This document shows positions 8,675 through 17,692 of a stretch of 64,000 nucleotides of DNA, in pieces. The position numbers and the translations under genes are program-made. Below the pieces are notes generated by a model, which had not been told where the DNA came from, did no database searches, and worked only from the letters and a program-made list of their open reading frames with translations. Location: NCBI RefSeq assembly GCF_031344055.1, contig NZ_JADBEN010000001.1; one strand, 5' to 3'. This DNA comes from Methylobacillus flagellatus_A (GTDB lineage Bacteria > Pseudomonadota > Gammaproteobacteria > Burkholderiales > Methylophilaceae). Every line of letters starts with the position of its first letter. The stretch's first letter is position 1.

Positions 8675-8733
8675 TGGATACGAACAATTAAGTTCTTATT
8701 GTAGCAACGGCTCTCACCCCGGATGACTACAAC
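8646..8733 (-). ncRNA. tracrRNA of the type II-C CRISPR system
   Basis: Trans-activating RNA that pairs with each crRNA repeat and loads Cas9. Positions 8698-8733 read on the minus strand give a 36-nt anti-repeat. It pairs with the array repeat over 8 bp (GCTACAAT end), a 5x5 internal loop, 17 uninterrupted bp, a single bulged U from the repeat, then 6 bp. The anti-repeat runs straight into AAG, a small GAAC/GUUC hairpin (8682-8695), then a GC-rich terminator hairpin (8655-8674) and a U-rich tail. The GAGAGCCGUUGCUACAAUAA junction closely resembles the Neisseria tracrRNA. A good promoter lies just upstream. Ends are predicted, not mapped. Confidence 0.9.
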
Positions 8734-8740
8734 GGAACAA

Positions 8741-8769
8741 ATGATAGGGGACTTCGGCATGCAAAACAA
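8741..8769 (-). promoter_or_regulatory. Predicted tracrRNA promoter
   Basis: On the minus strand, TTGTTT (8764-8769) and TATCAT (8741-8746) are separated by exactly 17 nt. Transcription would then start at about 8733-8734, the first base of the anti-repeat. The promoter covers the cas9 ribosome-binding site and start codon on the other strand. Confidence 0.7.
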
Positions 8770-11700
8770 GAAGAATTTAGGGCCTTTGGTATTCGGGCTG
8801 GATATCGGGATTGCGTCGGTTGGCTGGGCTGTTCTGGGAGAAAACCGCATTATTGATCTCGGGGTGCGCTGCTTTGATAAGGCGGAAACCGCGGATAAAG
8901 GGGAGTCATTAAATCTTGCTCGGCGGATGGCTAGATTATTGCGTCGCCGCTTGCGGCGAAGGGCGTGGCGATTGACGAAACTTGCCCGATTGTTGAAGCG
9001 TGAAGGCTTGATACATGACGTGAGCGTGCTAAAGCAAGCGCCGCTTGCAGGATTCAAGACGCCTGATCTTTGGCGGCTGCGCGTCGCTGCGCTGGACAGG
9101 AAGCTGGAGCCAGAAGAGTGGGCGCGAGTCATCTATCACATCTGTAAACACCGTGGTTTTCATTGGCTGAGCAAGGCGGAAGAAAAAGCGGCCGAGAGTG
9201 ATAAGGAAGGCGGCGCGGTCAAGAAAGGCTTGGCTGGTACTAAACGGTTGATGCAGGAAAAGCAGTATCGTACTGCCGCGGAAATGGTTGTCAGCGAATT
9301 CCCGGACGCCCAGCGCAATAAGCGGGGTGACTATAGCAAGGCATTATCCCGGCTATTGTTGGATGATGAATTGCACATCTTGTTCGATAGGCAGCGCAGC
9401 TTGGGTAATCCGCATACTTCGAAAACCTTTGAGCAGGCATTGCGGGATAGGAAAACCGGCTTACTCTGGGCTCAGCATCCCGCTTTGTCTGGCGAGAAAT
9501 TATTGGAAATGCTCGGTAAATGCACGTTTGAAAAGGGAGAGTACCGTGCACCGAAAGCGAGTTTCACTGTCGAGCGGCATGTCTGGCTGACGCGTTTGAA
9601 CAACCTGCGGCTGATCGTGGATGGCGAGAGGCGTGCATTGAATGAGGCCGAGCGGCATCTGGTGCTGAATTTGCCGTATGAGCAGAGTGGCGATTTCAGT
9701 TACAAGCAATTGCGCAAGGCATTGGAAAAGGCCGGGTTGACGGCAAGTTTCCGCTTTGCTGGCTTGGTGTATCCCAATGCTAATCAAGAGCAGCAGAAAA
9801 CCAAAGACCCGGAAGAGGAAAAGCTGGTCAGGATGCCAGCCTGGCAGACCTTGCGCAAAAGCATGAAAGACGCAGGGTTGGAAGAGGATTGGCGGCAAGT
9901 GACCGTGGCTGCGCTTGATGGCAAACCGCAGTTGTATGACGAGATTGCGCACATATTGAGCGTTTACAAGGAAGATGAAGAGGTTGAGCGTGAACTAAAC
10001 AAACTGGACTTGCCAAACAAGTCTGGCCTGATTCAGACCTTGCTCACGGTGCGGTTTGATAAATTCAGCAATTTATCCCTCAAGGTGCTGTATCGAATCC
10101 TGCCCTATATGGAGAAAGGGCAGCACTATGATGAGGCGTGCATTGAAGCAGGTTATCACCACAGCCAGATGCATGAAGCTGGTACTGGGGAGCATCGGTA
10201 TTTGCCGCCGTTTTATGTCGCTCGCGAAAAGGACGGCAGGCTTAAATTCAATGAAAACCTGGATATTCCGCGTAACCCTGTCGTGCTTCGCGCGCTGAAT
10301 CAGGCTCGCAAAGTAGTCAATGCCATGATCAAGCAATATGGCTCGCCTGATGAAGTGCATATTGAAATGGCGAGAGACTTGTCTCGGCCATTGGACGAAC
10401 GGCGTGATATTGAACGGCAGCAAAAGGAATACCGTGATCGTAACGAAAAAGACAGGTTAGCTTTTGATGCTGAATACAACAGTTCTGGCGAACTCAAAGG
10501 ACGGGAGTTCGAGAAGTGGCAGTTGTATCGTGAGCAACATGGCAAGTGCGCTTATTCTCTGCAACCACTGGACATGAATCGTTTGTTTGAAATGGGGTAT
10601 GTGGAGGTGGACCATGCCCTGCCATATTCCCGCAGTTTTGATGATAGTAAGAATAACCGGGTTTTGGTGCTGACTGCGGAAAACCGCAACAAAGGCAATA
10701 TGACGCCTTATGAATATCTCGGCGGCAAGGAAGATAGCATGCGCTGGCGTGAGTTCGTGGCATGTGTTAACTCCACCAAAACCTATCGGCAGGCCAAACG
10801 CAACCGCCTGTTGCGCAAGGATTTTGGCAAGGAAGAGGCGAGTGAGTTCAGTGATCGCAACCTTAACGACACTCGCTATATTTGCCGTTTCTTCAAGAAT
10901 TATGTCGAACGCTATCTCAAGCTCGCGGAAGGCAGTACCTCTAAACGTTGCGTAGTGGTGAACGGCCAATTGACCTCGTTCTTGCGCGCCCGTTGGGGAT
11001 TGGTCAAGGTGCGGGCCGATTCAGACCGGCATCATGCCCTGGATGCTGTCGTAGTCGCCGCGTGTAGTCATGGCATGGTCAAACGGTTGGCTGATTATTC
11101 TAGACGAAAGGAATTGGCTGCTGCACGTGAAGGCTTGGTGGATATGGAAACCGGGGAAATTGTGAATCCCGCGATGCTGGATCAATTGGAGCAACATTTT
11201 CCAATACCTTGGCCGCATTTCCGTCAGGAATTGATGGCCCGTTTGTATCAGGACGATCTACAAAGTTTGCGGGCGGAATTGCAGGGCATGGGGTATGACA
11301 CTGATGCAGTGCATAACGTCAGGACACTGTTTGTCTCACGCGCACCGCAGCGCCGGAATAGCGGGGCTGTGCATAAGGAAACCATTTATGCACAGCCAGA
11401 ACGTTTGAAAGCCAAAGGCAGCGTCACGCAGAAAGTCGCAGTCAGCGATTTGCAAATCACTGATATTGATAAATTGGTTGATCCAGAACGTAATAAAAAA
11501 CTGTATTCAGCATTGCGTGTTTGGGTTGAAGGGCGTGAGGACCGGGAGAGGCTGGCCAGAGACATCGAAAAGATAGCCAGGGAGGAAAAGCGGGCGTTGA
11601 CAGCGGAAGAAAGCGCGGAAATCGAAAGATTGCGGGCATTGCCGCGTAAACCGGATAAGCAAGGGAATCCCACAGGCCCGATCGTGCGTACCGTGACGAT

Positions 11701-12166
11701 GGTCATAGATAAGCTCTCGGGAATTCCCATCCGTGGCGGCGTTGCCAAGAACGACACGATGTTGCGGGTGGATGTGTTCGCCAAGGAAGGGAAATATCAT
11801 GTGGTACCTGTATATGTGCATCATAAAGTGACAGGGTTGCCGAATCGGGCAGTTGTAGCTTTTAAGGATGAGGGTGAATGGACGCTGATTGACGATAGTT
11901 TTGAGTTTGTATTTTCTTTATACCCGAATGATTTTGTAGTAATTGATCAGAAAAACAAACAACCTATCCGTGGATATTATTCAGGCTGTAACAGAGCAAC
12001 GGGGTCTATTGATGTCTGGATACATGATAGAGACCGAACTATTGGCAAGTCAGGGTTGATTCAAAGTATCGGTATAAAAATGGCACGTAACTTGGAGAAG
12101 TTTAATGTAGACATTCTCGGCGACCTCTATCCCGCCCCGCCGGAGAAACGTCGTGACTTGGCGTAG
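8759..12166 (+). CDS. cas9: CRISPR-associated endonuclease Cas9, type II-C
   Basis: RNA-guided DNA endonuclease. I chose ATG 8759 (MQNKKNLGPLVFGLDIG, 1135 residues) with AGGGG upstream; an in-frame ATG at 8723 lies inside the tracrRNA gene. Compact size and motif order match the Neisseria type II-C group. RuvC-I has D15 in FGLDIGIASVGW; the Arg-rich bridge helix is at about 55-85. RuvC-II is VHIEMARD with E536; HNH is EVDHALPYSRSFDDS with D618/H619 and N642. RuvC-III is ADSDRHHALDA with H758/H759 and D762. All catalytic residues are present, so nuclease activity is expected. The C-terminal about 150 residues form the PAM-interacting region. Third codon positions look more AT-rich than in neighbouring operons, suggesting acquisition. 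The 3' end overlaps cas1 by 14 nt. Confidence 0.97.
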   Translation: MQNKKNLGPLVFGLDIGIASVGWAVLGENRIIDLGVRCFDKAETADKGESLNLARRMARLLRRRLRRRAWRLTKLARLLKREGLIHDVSVLKQAPLAGFKTPDLWRLRVAALDRKLEPEEWARVIYHICKHRGFHWLSKAEEKAAESDKEGGAVKKGLAGTKRLMQEKQYRTAAEMVVSEFPDAQRNKRGDYSKALSRLLLDDELHILFDRQRSLGNPHTSKTFEQALRDRKTGLLWAQHPALSGEKLLEMLGKCTFEKGEYRAPKASFTVERHVWLTRLNNLRLIVDGERRALNEAERHLVLNLPYEQSGDFSYKQLRKALEKAGLTASFRFAGLVYPNANQEQQKTKDPEEEKLVRMPAWQTLRKSMKDAGLEEDWRQVTVAALDGKPQLYDEIAHILSVYKEDEEVERELNKLDLPNKSGLIQTLLTVRFDKFSNLSLKVLYRILPYMEKGQHYDEACIEAGYHHSQMHEAGTGEHRYLPPFYVAREKDGRLKFNENLDIPRNPVVLRALNQARKVVNAMIKQYGSPDEVHIEMARDLSRPLDERRDIERQQKEYRDRNEKDRLAFDAEYNSSGELKGREFEKWQLYREQHGKCAYSLQPLDMNRLFEMGYVEVDHALPYSRSFDDSKNNRVLVLTAENRNKGNMTPYEYLGGKEDSMRWREFVACVNSTKTYRQAKRNRLLRKDFGKEEASEFSDRNLNDTRYICRFFKNYVERYLKLAEGSTSKRCVVVNGQLTSFLRARWGLVKVRADSDRHHALDAVVVAACSHGMVKRLADYSRRKELAAAREGLVDMETGEIVNPAMLDQLEQHFPIPWPHFRQELMARLYQDDLQSLRAELQGMGYDTDAVHNVRTLFVSRAPQRRNSGAVHKETIYAQPERLKAKGSVTQKVAVSDLQITDIDKLVDPERNKKLYSALRVWVEGREDRERLARDIEKIAREEKRALTAEESAEIERLRALPRKPDKQGNPTGPIVRTVTMVIDKLSGIPIRGGVAKNDTMLRVDVFAKEGKYHVVPVYVHHKVTGLPNRAVVAFKDEGEWTLIDDSFEFVFSLYPNDFVVIDQKNKQPIRGYYSGCNRATGSIDVWIHDRDRTIGKSGLIQSIGIKMARNLEKFNVDILGDLYPAPPEKRRDLA

Positions 12167-13058
12167 CATTGTCATCTCCCAGCCTGCCAAATTGCGACGG
12201 GAGCATTTCTCTCTCGCGATTGAGCAGATGCAAACGGCATTCGTGCCATTCGAGGACATTGCTGTCATTGTCCTCAATAACCGTGAGATCACAGTCACCC
12301 ATCCTGTGTTGGCCGCTTGTGGTGAATATGGCATCAGCCTATTTGCTACAGGCGATAATCATCAACCCAATGGCGTATTCCTGCCTTATCTGGTGCATTC
12401 CCGCGCTACGCGCTGGATGCGGCTGCAACTGGATTTGCCCAAACCTATTGCAAAGCAGACTTGGGCTGCAATAGTGCGCCGGAAAATTGCCAATCAAGCC
12501 GCTTGTTTGCGCTTATCAGCTTGTAATGGATGCGACAGGCTGGATTCCTACGTTGGGCGTGTGCGTTCTGGTGACGTGGAAAATATGGAAGGTCAGGCGG
12601 CAGCATTCTATTTCCCGCAATTGTTTGATAAGGGCTTCAAGCGCATGCAGGAAAGTTTTACCAATGCAGCGCTGGATTATGGCTATGCTGTATTGCGCGG
12701 CACCATTGCCAGAGGGTTGGTTGCCCACGGCATGATGCCTGCCCTGGGTATATTTCATGCCAGTGAACAGAATGCCTTCAATCTGGCGGATGACCTGATT
12801 GAGCCATACCGTCCTTTGGTGGATTTGTGTGTCAAGCATATGCAGCCCCCATATGATGACCAGCTTGCTCCCACTCATAAAGCTACGCTGGTGAATCTGC
12901 TGAACGTCGATATTGCCATGCCGCGCGGTACTATGTCGGTGTTATCGGCGATTGAGCATACCGTGGAAAGTCTGGCTCGTGTGCTGGATAGTGGAAGTGC
13001 CGAGTTGCTTGAGTTACCTGTTTTGATCGGGCTGGAACAGCATCAATTGGAATTCTAG
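12153..13058 (+). CDS. cas1: CRISPR integrase Cas1 (type II)
   Basis: Metal-dependent integrase that inserts new spacers together with Cas2. It starts at a GTG overlapping the cas9 3' end by 14 nt, giving 301 residues. The metal ligands expected for Cas1 are visible: E146 in DVENMEGQAAAFYF, H202 in MMPALGIFHASEQNAFN, and the LADDLIEPYRP acidic group at 213-217. The opening TWRSIVISQPAKLRREHFSL and LNNREITVTHPVL is typical of subtype II-C Cas1. Gene order cas9-cas1-cas2 with no csn2 or cas4 confirms II-C. Confidence 0.96.
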   Translation: MTWRSIVISQPAKLRREHFSLAIEQMQTAFVPFEDIAVIVLNNREITVTHPVLAACGEYGISLFATGDNHQPNGVFLPYLVHSRATRWMRLQLDLPKPIAKQTWAAIVRRKIANQAACLRLSACNGCDRLDSYVGRVRSGDVENMEGQAAAFYFPQLFDKGFKRMQESFTNAALDYGYAVLRGTIARGLVAHGMMPALGIFHASEQNAFNLADDLIEPYRPLVDLCVKHMQPPYDDQLAPTHKATLVNLLNVDIAMPRGTMSVLSAIEHTVESLARVLDSGSAELLELPVLIGLEQHQLEF

Positions 13059-13060
13059 TC

Positions 13061-13393
13061 ATGAGCGGGGAGAACAGACGATATATGCGATTGCTGGTAT
13101 TTTTTGATCTCCCTGTCGTCACCAAGGCGGAACGACGTGCCTACACAGTGTTTCGCCGTTTCTTGATCAATGATGGTTATGACATGATCCAGTTTTCTGT
13201 ATATGGGCGGCTCTTGAATGGCAGTGATGCCCTGGAAAAACATATGAAAAGGTTGGTAGACAACCTACCAGCGGAAGGGTCAATCCGTTGCCTGAGTGTC
13301 ACAGAAAAGCAATATGCCAGCATGAAACTGCTAGTGGGATTGCCGCTTTTTCAGGAAAAAAAGGTCAAATCTGACCAGCTTCTTCTCTTTTAG
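13061..13393 (+). CDS. cas2: CRISPR-associated Cas2
   Basis: Structural partner of Cas1 in spacer acquisition. It is 110 residues long, with the conserved N-terminal beta strand and acidic residue in RLLVFFDLPVVTKAERRAY, then FRRFLINDGYDMIQFSVYGRL. It starts 2 nt after the cas1 stop and is followed within about 20 nt by a terminator hairpin and then the array. No sign of truncation is seen. Confidence 0.95.
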   Translation: MSGENRRYMRLLVFFDLPVVTKAERRAYTVFRRFLINDGYDMIQFSVYGRLLNGSDALEKHMKRLVDNLPAEGSIRCLSVTEKQYASMKLLVGLPLFQEKKVKSDQLLLF

Positions 13394-13404
13394 ATATTGA
13401 TTTC

Positions 13405-13444
13405 AAAAAATAAACCCGCGCCAGAGCTTGTCTGGTGCGGGTTT
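13405..13444 (-). terminator. Terminator between cas2 and the CRISPR array
   Basis: A 14-bp stem with one G-T pair (13412-13425 with 13431-13444, loop GCTTG) lies between cas2 and the array. Read on the minus strand it is followed by a run of six T, so it best terminates the minus-strand pre-crRNA. On the plus strand the downstream T-run is poor, but the hairpin may also slow transcription from cas2. Confidence 0.8.
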
Positions 13445-13455
13445 GGTGAGAGCCT

Positions 13456-14430
13456 ATTGTAAGTCATCCGGGGTGAGAGAGGGAGCTACAACGGCTTGCG
13501 TGAGATTGTTCCAAATAGCTGAATTGTAAGTCATCCGGGGTGAGAGAGGGAGCTACAACATACGAAGCTGCTGGCGCCGGCGCTCGCAGATTGTAAGTCA
13601 TCCGGGGTGAGAGAGGGAGCTACAACCTTCGGGGGAGTAGGCGGCTTTGAAGGCAGATTGTAAGTCATCCGGGGTGAGAGAGGGAGCTACAACTAAGCCG
13701 GGAAGACCTCGTCGAGATCGACCATTGTAAGTCATCCGGGGTGAGAGAGGGAGCTACAACTCTGGCAGCACACACAAGCAAGGTCCAAATATTGTAAGTC
13801 ATCCGGGGTGAGAGAGGGAGCTACAACCCTCGGCGGCAAGGATGTCACCGTATACATATTGTAAGTCATCCGGGGTGAGAGAGGGAGCTACAACGGCTGC
13901 GCACCTTCTGCCTGCAGAAGCGCCATTGTAAGTCATCCGGGGTGAGAGAGGGAGCTACAACGCTATACTGGATAACAAGTCTTCTCGATTAATTGTAAGT
14001 CATCCGGGGTGAGAGAGGGAGCTACAACCCAGACTCTTGCGCAGTCTGCGATGCGGTGATTGTAAGTCATCCGGGGTGAGAGAGGGAGCTACAACGCTGT
14101 GCATGGCGGCCTCCCTCCTGGCGTTATTGTAAGTCATCCGGGGTGAGAGAGGGAGCTACAACGCGAGTGCGCAGTGAGTCCTGTGCCATCAAATTGTAAG
14201 TCATCCGGGGTGAGAGAGGGAGCTACAACGAAGGATGGAATACTAACCCCGACAACGGCATTGTAAGTCATCCGGGGTGAGAGAGGGAGCTACAACCAGG
14301 GACAGCAACACCTCAAGTTTCATTTTATTGTAAGTCATCCGGGGTGAGAGAGGGAGCTACAACCGGCAAGGGCTCAGTGTCTTTCTTATCAAGATTGTAA
14401 GTCATCCGGGGTGAGAGAGGGAGCTACAAC
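13456..14430 (-). CRISPR. Type II-C CRISPR array, 15 repeats and 14 spacers
   Basis: Fifteen identical repeats start every 67 nt from 13456 to 14394; each is 37 nt and every spacer is 30 nt. Read on the minus strand the repeat begins GTTGTAGCTCCC and ends TTACAAT, the layout of Neisseria-type II-C repeats. Minus-strand transcription is supported by three points: the orientation of the anti-repeat in the tracrRNA, the terminator just beyond the array's left end, and the spacer-repeat order of II-C crRNAs. The repeat 3' end carries a TACAAT that could act as a -10 for the next spacer, as known in Neisseria. No degenerate repeat is seen at either end. Confidence 0.98.
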
Positions 14431-14713
14431 GATCCGTAACTTCGTTCACGTGAGCGTCGCCGAGTTTGGTATGAAAGCCTTCTAGTATTTCGCATACTAG
14501 AAAGCCACCAGCAGAAAATAGCATTCACAAAATTATTTTGCTGCAGGCGGGAGGCCGGACGTCCCTCCATCCATCAACGAGTCGAGAACCGTTCAAGTTT
14601 GTGGACTCCGAAAATTTCCACAACTCACCTGCAACAGTTCTAGCTTACTGCGTCCATTTTCTGAATACAAGCTGGATGAGGATAATTTGGACGCGGCCAT
14701 GAATGGCTCCGGC
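14431..14713. other. Non-coding stretch at the leader side of the array
   Basis: No convincing ORF lies here between the array and cysA. If the array is transcribed leftwards, this is the leader side. It contains a perfect 9-bp inverted repeat (ttctagtat/atactagaa, 14480-14502, loop ttcgc) about 50 nt from the first repeat. It is not followed by a T-run, so it is not an intrinsic terminator. An AT-rich patch lies at 14515-14540. I find no clear terminator for cysA. Confidence 0.5.
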
Positions 14714-15784
14714 TTAATTTTTATTCTCTTGCGGGAATACTCGAACACTTCTTGGTTTTAGGAATACTTGGCTACCTTGGCCAATCGCTAGTTCCCGGAA
14801 ACGCTCGCGCGTGATTTCCGCTTCGATGATGTCGGCATCGTTCACGGGTTGCAGTTCCAGACGCACCAGCGGGCCGGCCGCGTGGATGTAGCTGACGACG
14901 GCCTGTAATGCCGGGTTGCCATTCGGTTCTGTGTAGATGTCGATGTCGTGCGGGCGCACGTAGGCGAGCGCATTGCTGTTTTGCACGGCATGGTGCTCAT
15001 CCAGGCTGAGCGTGATGTTGCCGATATGGGCCTGGCCCTGGTCGACGCGGCTATGGAACTGGTTGACGTTGCCGAGGAATTTATAGACGAACGGCGAGGA
15101 CGGGTTGTCGTACACTTCCTGCGGGGAGCCGATTTGCTCGATCTTGCCCTGGTTCATGACGACGATGCGGTCCGCGACTTCCAGGGCTTCTTCCTGGTCG
15201 TGCGTGACGAATACGCTGGTGATGTGAAGTTCGTCATGCAGGCGGCGCAGCCAGCGGCGCAAGTCCTTGCGTACCTTGGCGTCCAATGCGCCGAAGGGCT
15301 CGTCCAGTAGTAGTACCTTGGGCTCGACAGCGAGTGCGCGGGCGAGCGCGATGCGTTGGCGCTGACCGCCGGAAAGCTGTGGCGGGTAGCGGTCGGCCAG
15401 CCAGTCGAGTTGTACAAGGCTCAATAGCTGGTGCACCCGCCGGTGGATTTCGGCTTCGCTCGGACGTGTTTTCTTGGGCCTGACCCGTAGGCCGAACGCG
15501 ACGTTCTCGAACACGGTCATGTGGCGGAACAGGGCGTAATGCTGGAACACGAAGCCGACCTGGCGTTCGCGTACGTCGCGGTTGGTTGCTTCTTCGCCAT
15601 GGAAGTGGATGCTGCCGGCATCGGGGGATTCCAGGCCGGCGATGATGCGCAGCAGCGTGGTCTTGCCGCATCCCGAAGGGCCGAGCAGGGCGACCAGTTC
15701 GCCGCTTGGCACGTCGAGGCTGACGTCTCCCAATGCGGTAAAGCTGCCGAATTCTTTTTTGATGTTGCGGATTTCAATACTCAT
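14714..15784 (-). CDS. cysA: Sulfate/thiosulfate ABC transporter ATP-binding protein
   Basis: ATPase that drives sulfate import. It has 356 residues. Walker A is LLGPSGCGKTT at about 33-43, the Q-loop VFQHYALFRHMTV at about 80, the signature LSGGQRQRIALARAL at about 135, Walker B VLLLDEPFGALDAK at about 155, and the H-loop VFVTHDQEEAL. The C-terminal TOBE-like domain carries AYVRPHDIDI, as in CysA. It is the last gene of the sbp-EAL-cysT-cysW-cysA operon. The contact is with the coupling helices of CysT and CysW. Confidence 0.97.
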   Translation of the reverse strand: MSIEIRNIKKEFGSFTALGDVSLDVPSGELVALLGPSGCGKTTLLRIIAGLESPDAGSIHFHGEEATNRDVRERQVGFVFQHYALFRHMTVFENVAFGLRVRPKKTRPSEAEIHRRVHQLLSLVQLDWLADRYPPQLSGGQRQRIALARALAVEPKVLLLDEPFGALDAKVRKDLRRWLRRLHDELHITSVFVTHDQEEALEVADRIVVMNQGKIEQIGSPQEVYDNPSSPFVYKFLGNVNQFHSRVDQGQAHIGNITLSLDEHHAVQNSNALAYVRPHDIDIYTEPNGNPALQAVVSYIHAAGPLVRLELQPVNDADIIEAEITRERFRELAIGQGSQVFLKPRSVRVFPQENKN

Positions 15785-15819
15785 GATGTCATCCTTGTGA
15801 CAGGTATGCTGTTTATACG

Positions 15820-16716
15820 TTATTGGTCAGAGGCTTTTTCACGCGCGCTGGCGCTGCGGCTGCTTTGCCATTCGATATACGACTTGAGCGCCAGCGTGAT
15901 GAGCGCAAGGAAAGCCAGCAGCGATGCCACGGCAAACGCAGCTGCATAGTTGTATTCGTTATAGAGGATTTCCACATGCAGCGGCATGGTGTTGGTGAGC
16001 CCGCGGATGTGGCCCGACACTACCGAGACCGCGCCGAACTCGCCCATGGCGCGGGCATTGGTGAGGATCACGCCGTACAGCAGGCCCCATTTGATATTGG
16101 GCAGGGTGATGTGCCAGAGGATCTGCCAGCCTGACGCGCCCAGCACCAGGCCTGCCTCTTCCTCTTCCTTGCCTTGCGCCTGCATGAGCGGGATCAGCTC
16201 GCGCGCGATGAATGGGAAGGTGACGAAGATCGTGGCCAGCACGATGCCCGGGATGGCGAAAATCACCTTGAGGTCATGGTCGATCAGCCATTCGCCGAAC
16301 CAGCCTTGCAGGCCGAAGATCAGCACATAGATCAGGCCCGCAATGACCGGGGAAACGGCAAACGGCAGGTCGATCAGGGTGATGAGGATGCTTTTGCCCT
16401 TGAACTCGAACTTGGCGATCGCCCAGGCTGCTGCGATGCCGAATACCAGGTTGAGCGGCAATGAGATGGCGGCGGCGATCAGGGTGAGCTTGATGGCGGA
16501 TACGGCATCGGGCTCCACCAGGGCGGCGATGTAGGTTTCGAAGCCCTTGCGCAACGCCTCGGTGAACACGGCAGCCAGGGGAATGAACAGGAACAGGCTG
16601 AGGAACAACAGGGCCGAGATGATCAGGGCCCAGCGAACCCAGGTGGGCTCGGAGGTCGCGCGGCTGCGCGCTACCTTGGCGTTGTAGTGGGCGAGTTGGG
16701 AAACGGTGGTCGACAT
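15820..16716 (-). CDS. cysW: Sulfate ABC transporter permease CysW
   Basis: Inner-membrane permease subunit, 298 residues with about six membrane segments after a 20-residue cytoplasmic N-terminus. Family features are INLPFAVSPVIAGL-like (read here as IDLPFAVSPVIAGLIYVL), the EAA loop around EEAGLVLGASGWQILWHITLPNIKWGLLYG, and NARAMGEFGAVSVVSGHIRG. The last is a CysW signature. It is placed 35 nt before cysA and 12 nt after cysT. Confidence 0.96.
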   Translation of the reverse strand: MSTTVSQLAHYNAKVARSRATSEPTWVRWALIISALLFLSLFLFIPLAAVFTEALRKGFETYIAALVEPDAVSAIKLTLIAAAISLPLNLVFGIAAAWAIAKFEFKGKSILITLIDLPFAVSPVIAGLIYVLIFGLQGWFGEWLIDHDLKVIFAIPGIVLATIFVTFPFIARELIPLMQAQGKEEEEAGLVLGASGWQILWHITLPNIKWGLLYGVILTNARAMGEFGAVSVVSGHIRGLTNTMPLHVEILYNEYNYAAAFAVASLLAFLALITLALKSYIEWQSSRSASAREKASDQ

Positions 16717-16728
16717 ATGCTTGTGTTC

Positions 16729-17568
16729 CTATCGCGATGCGCTGTTGCGGCGGCTGCTCCACCATTGCAGGCCGTTGATGGTGAGCAATAGCAGGAACGA
16801 GATGACGAGCATGACCACCGCGACCGCGGTAGCGCCGGTGTAGTCATACTGTTCCAGCTTGGTGATGATGATCAGCGGGGTGATCTCGGAGATCATCGGC
16901 ATGTTGCCTGCAATGAAGATGACCGAGCCATATTCGCCAATCGCGCGGGCAAAGGCGAGCGCGAAGCCGGTGAGCAGGGCGGGCCAGAGCGCGGGCAGAA
17001 TGACGCGGTGAAAGGTTTGCCAGCGGTTGGCCCCCAGGCTGGCGGCGGCTTCCTCGGTTTCCGCCTCAAGGTCCTCGAGCACGGGCTGCACGGTGCGGAC
17101 GACGAACGGCAGTCCGATGAATGTGAGTGCCACGACGACGCCGAGCGGGGTAAACGCCACTTTCAGGCCGTAAGGTTCGAGCAGGCTGCCGATCCAGCCG
17201 TTGGCCGAGTAGACCGCCGTGAGCGCAATGCCTGCCACCGCGGTAGGCAGGGCGAACGGCAAGTCGACCAGCGCGTCGACCAGCTTCTTACCGGGAAAGG
17301 TGTAGCGCGTCAGCACCCATGCGGTCAGCAAGCCAAAAACCGCATTGATGATGGCGGCGAACAGGGATGCCCCGAAGGTGAGCTTGTACGAGGCGACAAC
17401 CCTCGGCGTGGTGACGGTATGCCAGAATTCACCGAAGCTTAGTTCGGTGGTTTTGAAGAAGGCGGCCGACAATGGAATCAAGACGATCAGGCTCAGGTAT
17501 AGCAACGTATAGCCGAGAGAGAGGTTGAAGCCGGGCAGCACGTTATGCGGTTTGTGTTTTTTTGCCAT
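16729..17568 (-). CDS. cysT: Sulfate ABC transporter permease CysT (CysU)
   Basis: The partner permease, 279 residues, six predicted membrane segments. Diagnostic pieces are GFNLSLGYTLLYLSLIVLIPL, VDLPFALPTAVAGIALTAVYS, and the EAA loop EEAAASLGANRWQTFHRVILPALWPALLTGFALAFARAIGEYGSVIFIAGNMP. A 124-nt gap separates it from the upstream EAL gene. That gap holds an AT-rich patch at about 17635-17665 which could carry an internal promoter. Confidence 0.96.
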   Translation of the reverse strand: MAKKHKPHNVLPGFNLSLGYTLLYLSLIVLIPLSAAFFKTTELSFGEFWHTVTTPRVVASYKLTFGASLFAAIINAVFGLLTAWVLTRYTFPGKKLVDALVDLPFALPTAVAGIALTAVYSANGWIGSLLEPYGLKVAFTPLGVVVALTFIGLPFVVRTVQPVLEDLEAETEEAAASLGANRWQTFHRVILPALWPALLTGFALAFARAIGEYGSVIFIAGNMPMISEITPLIIITKLEQYDYTGATAVAVVMLVISFLLLLTINGLQWWSSRRNSASR

Positions 17569-17692
17569 ATTGTGAGTTTAGTTTGTTTGGCTGGAATTGG
17601 GCTGGTGCAATGTAGCAGAAGCGACTGCCGGGCAAAAATAATATGTTTTTATAATGATATGCCCCGACGTTATTTTTCTATGGGCCGCGCCG

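Noticed and set aside
8723..8758. Upstream in-frame ATG for cas9 adding 12 residues.
   Set aside because: It lies in the tracrRNA anti-repeat with no Shine-Dalgarno; the ATG at 8759 has AGGGG and matches Cas9 N-termini.
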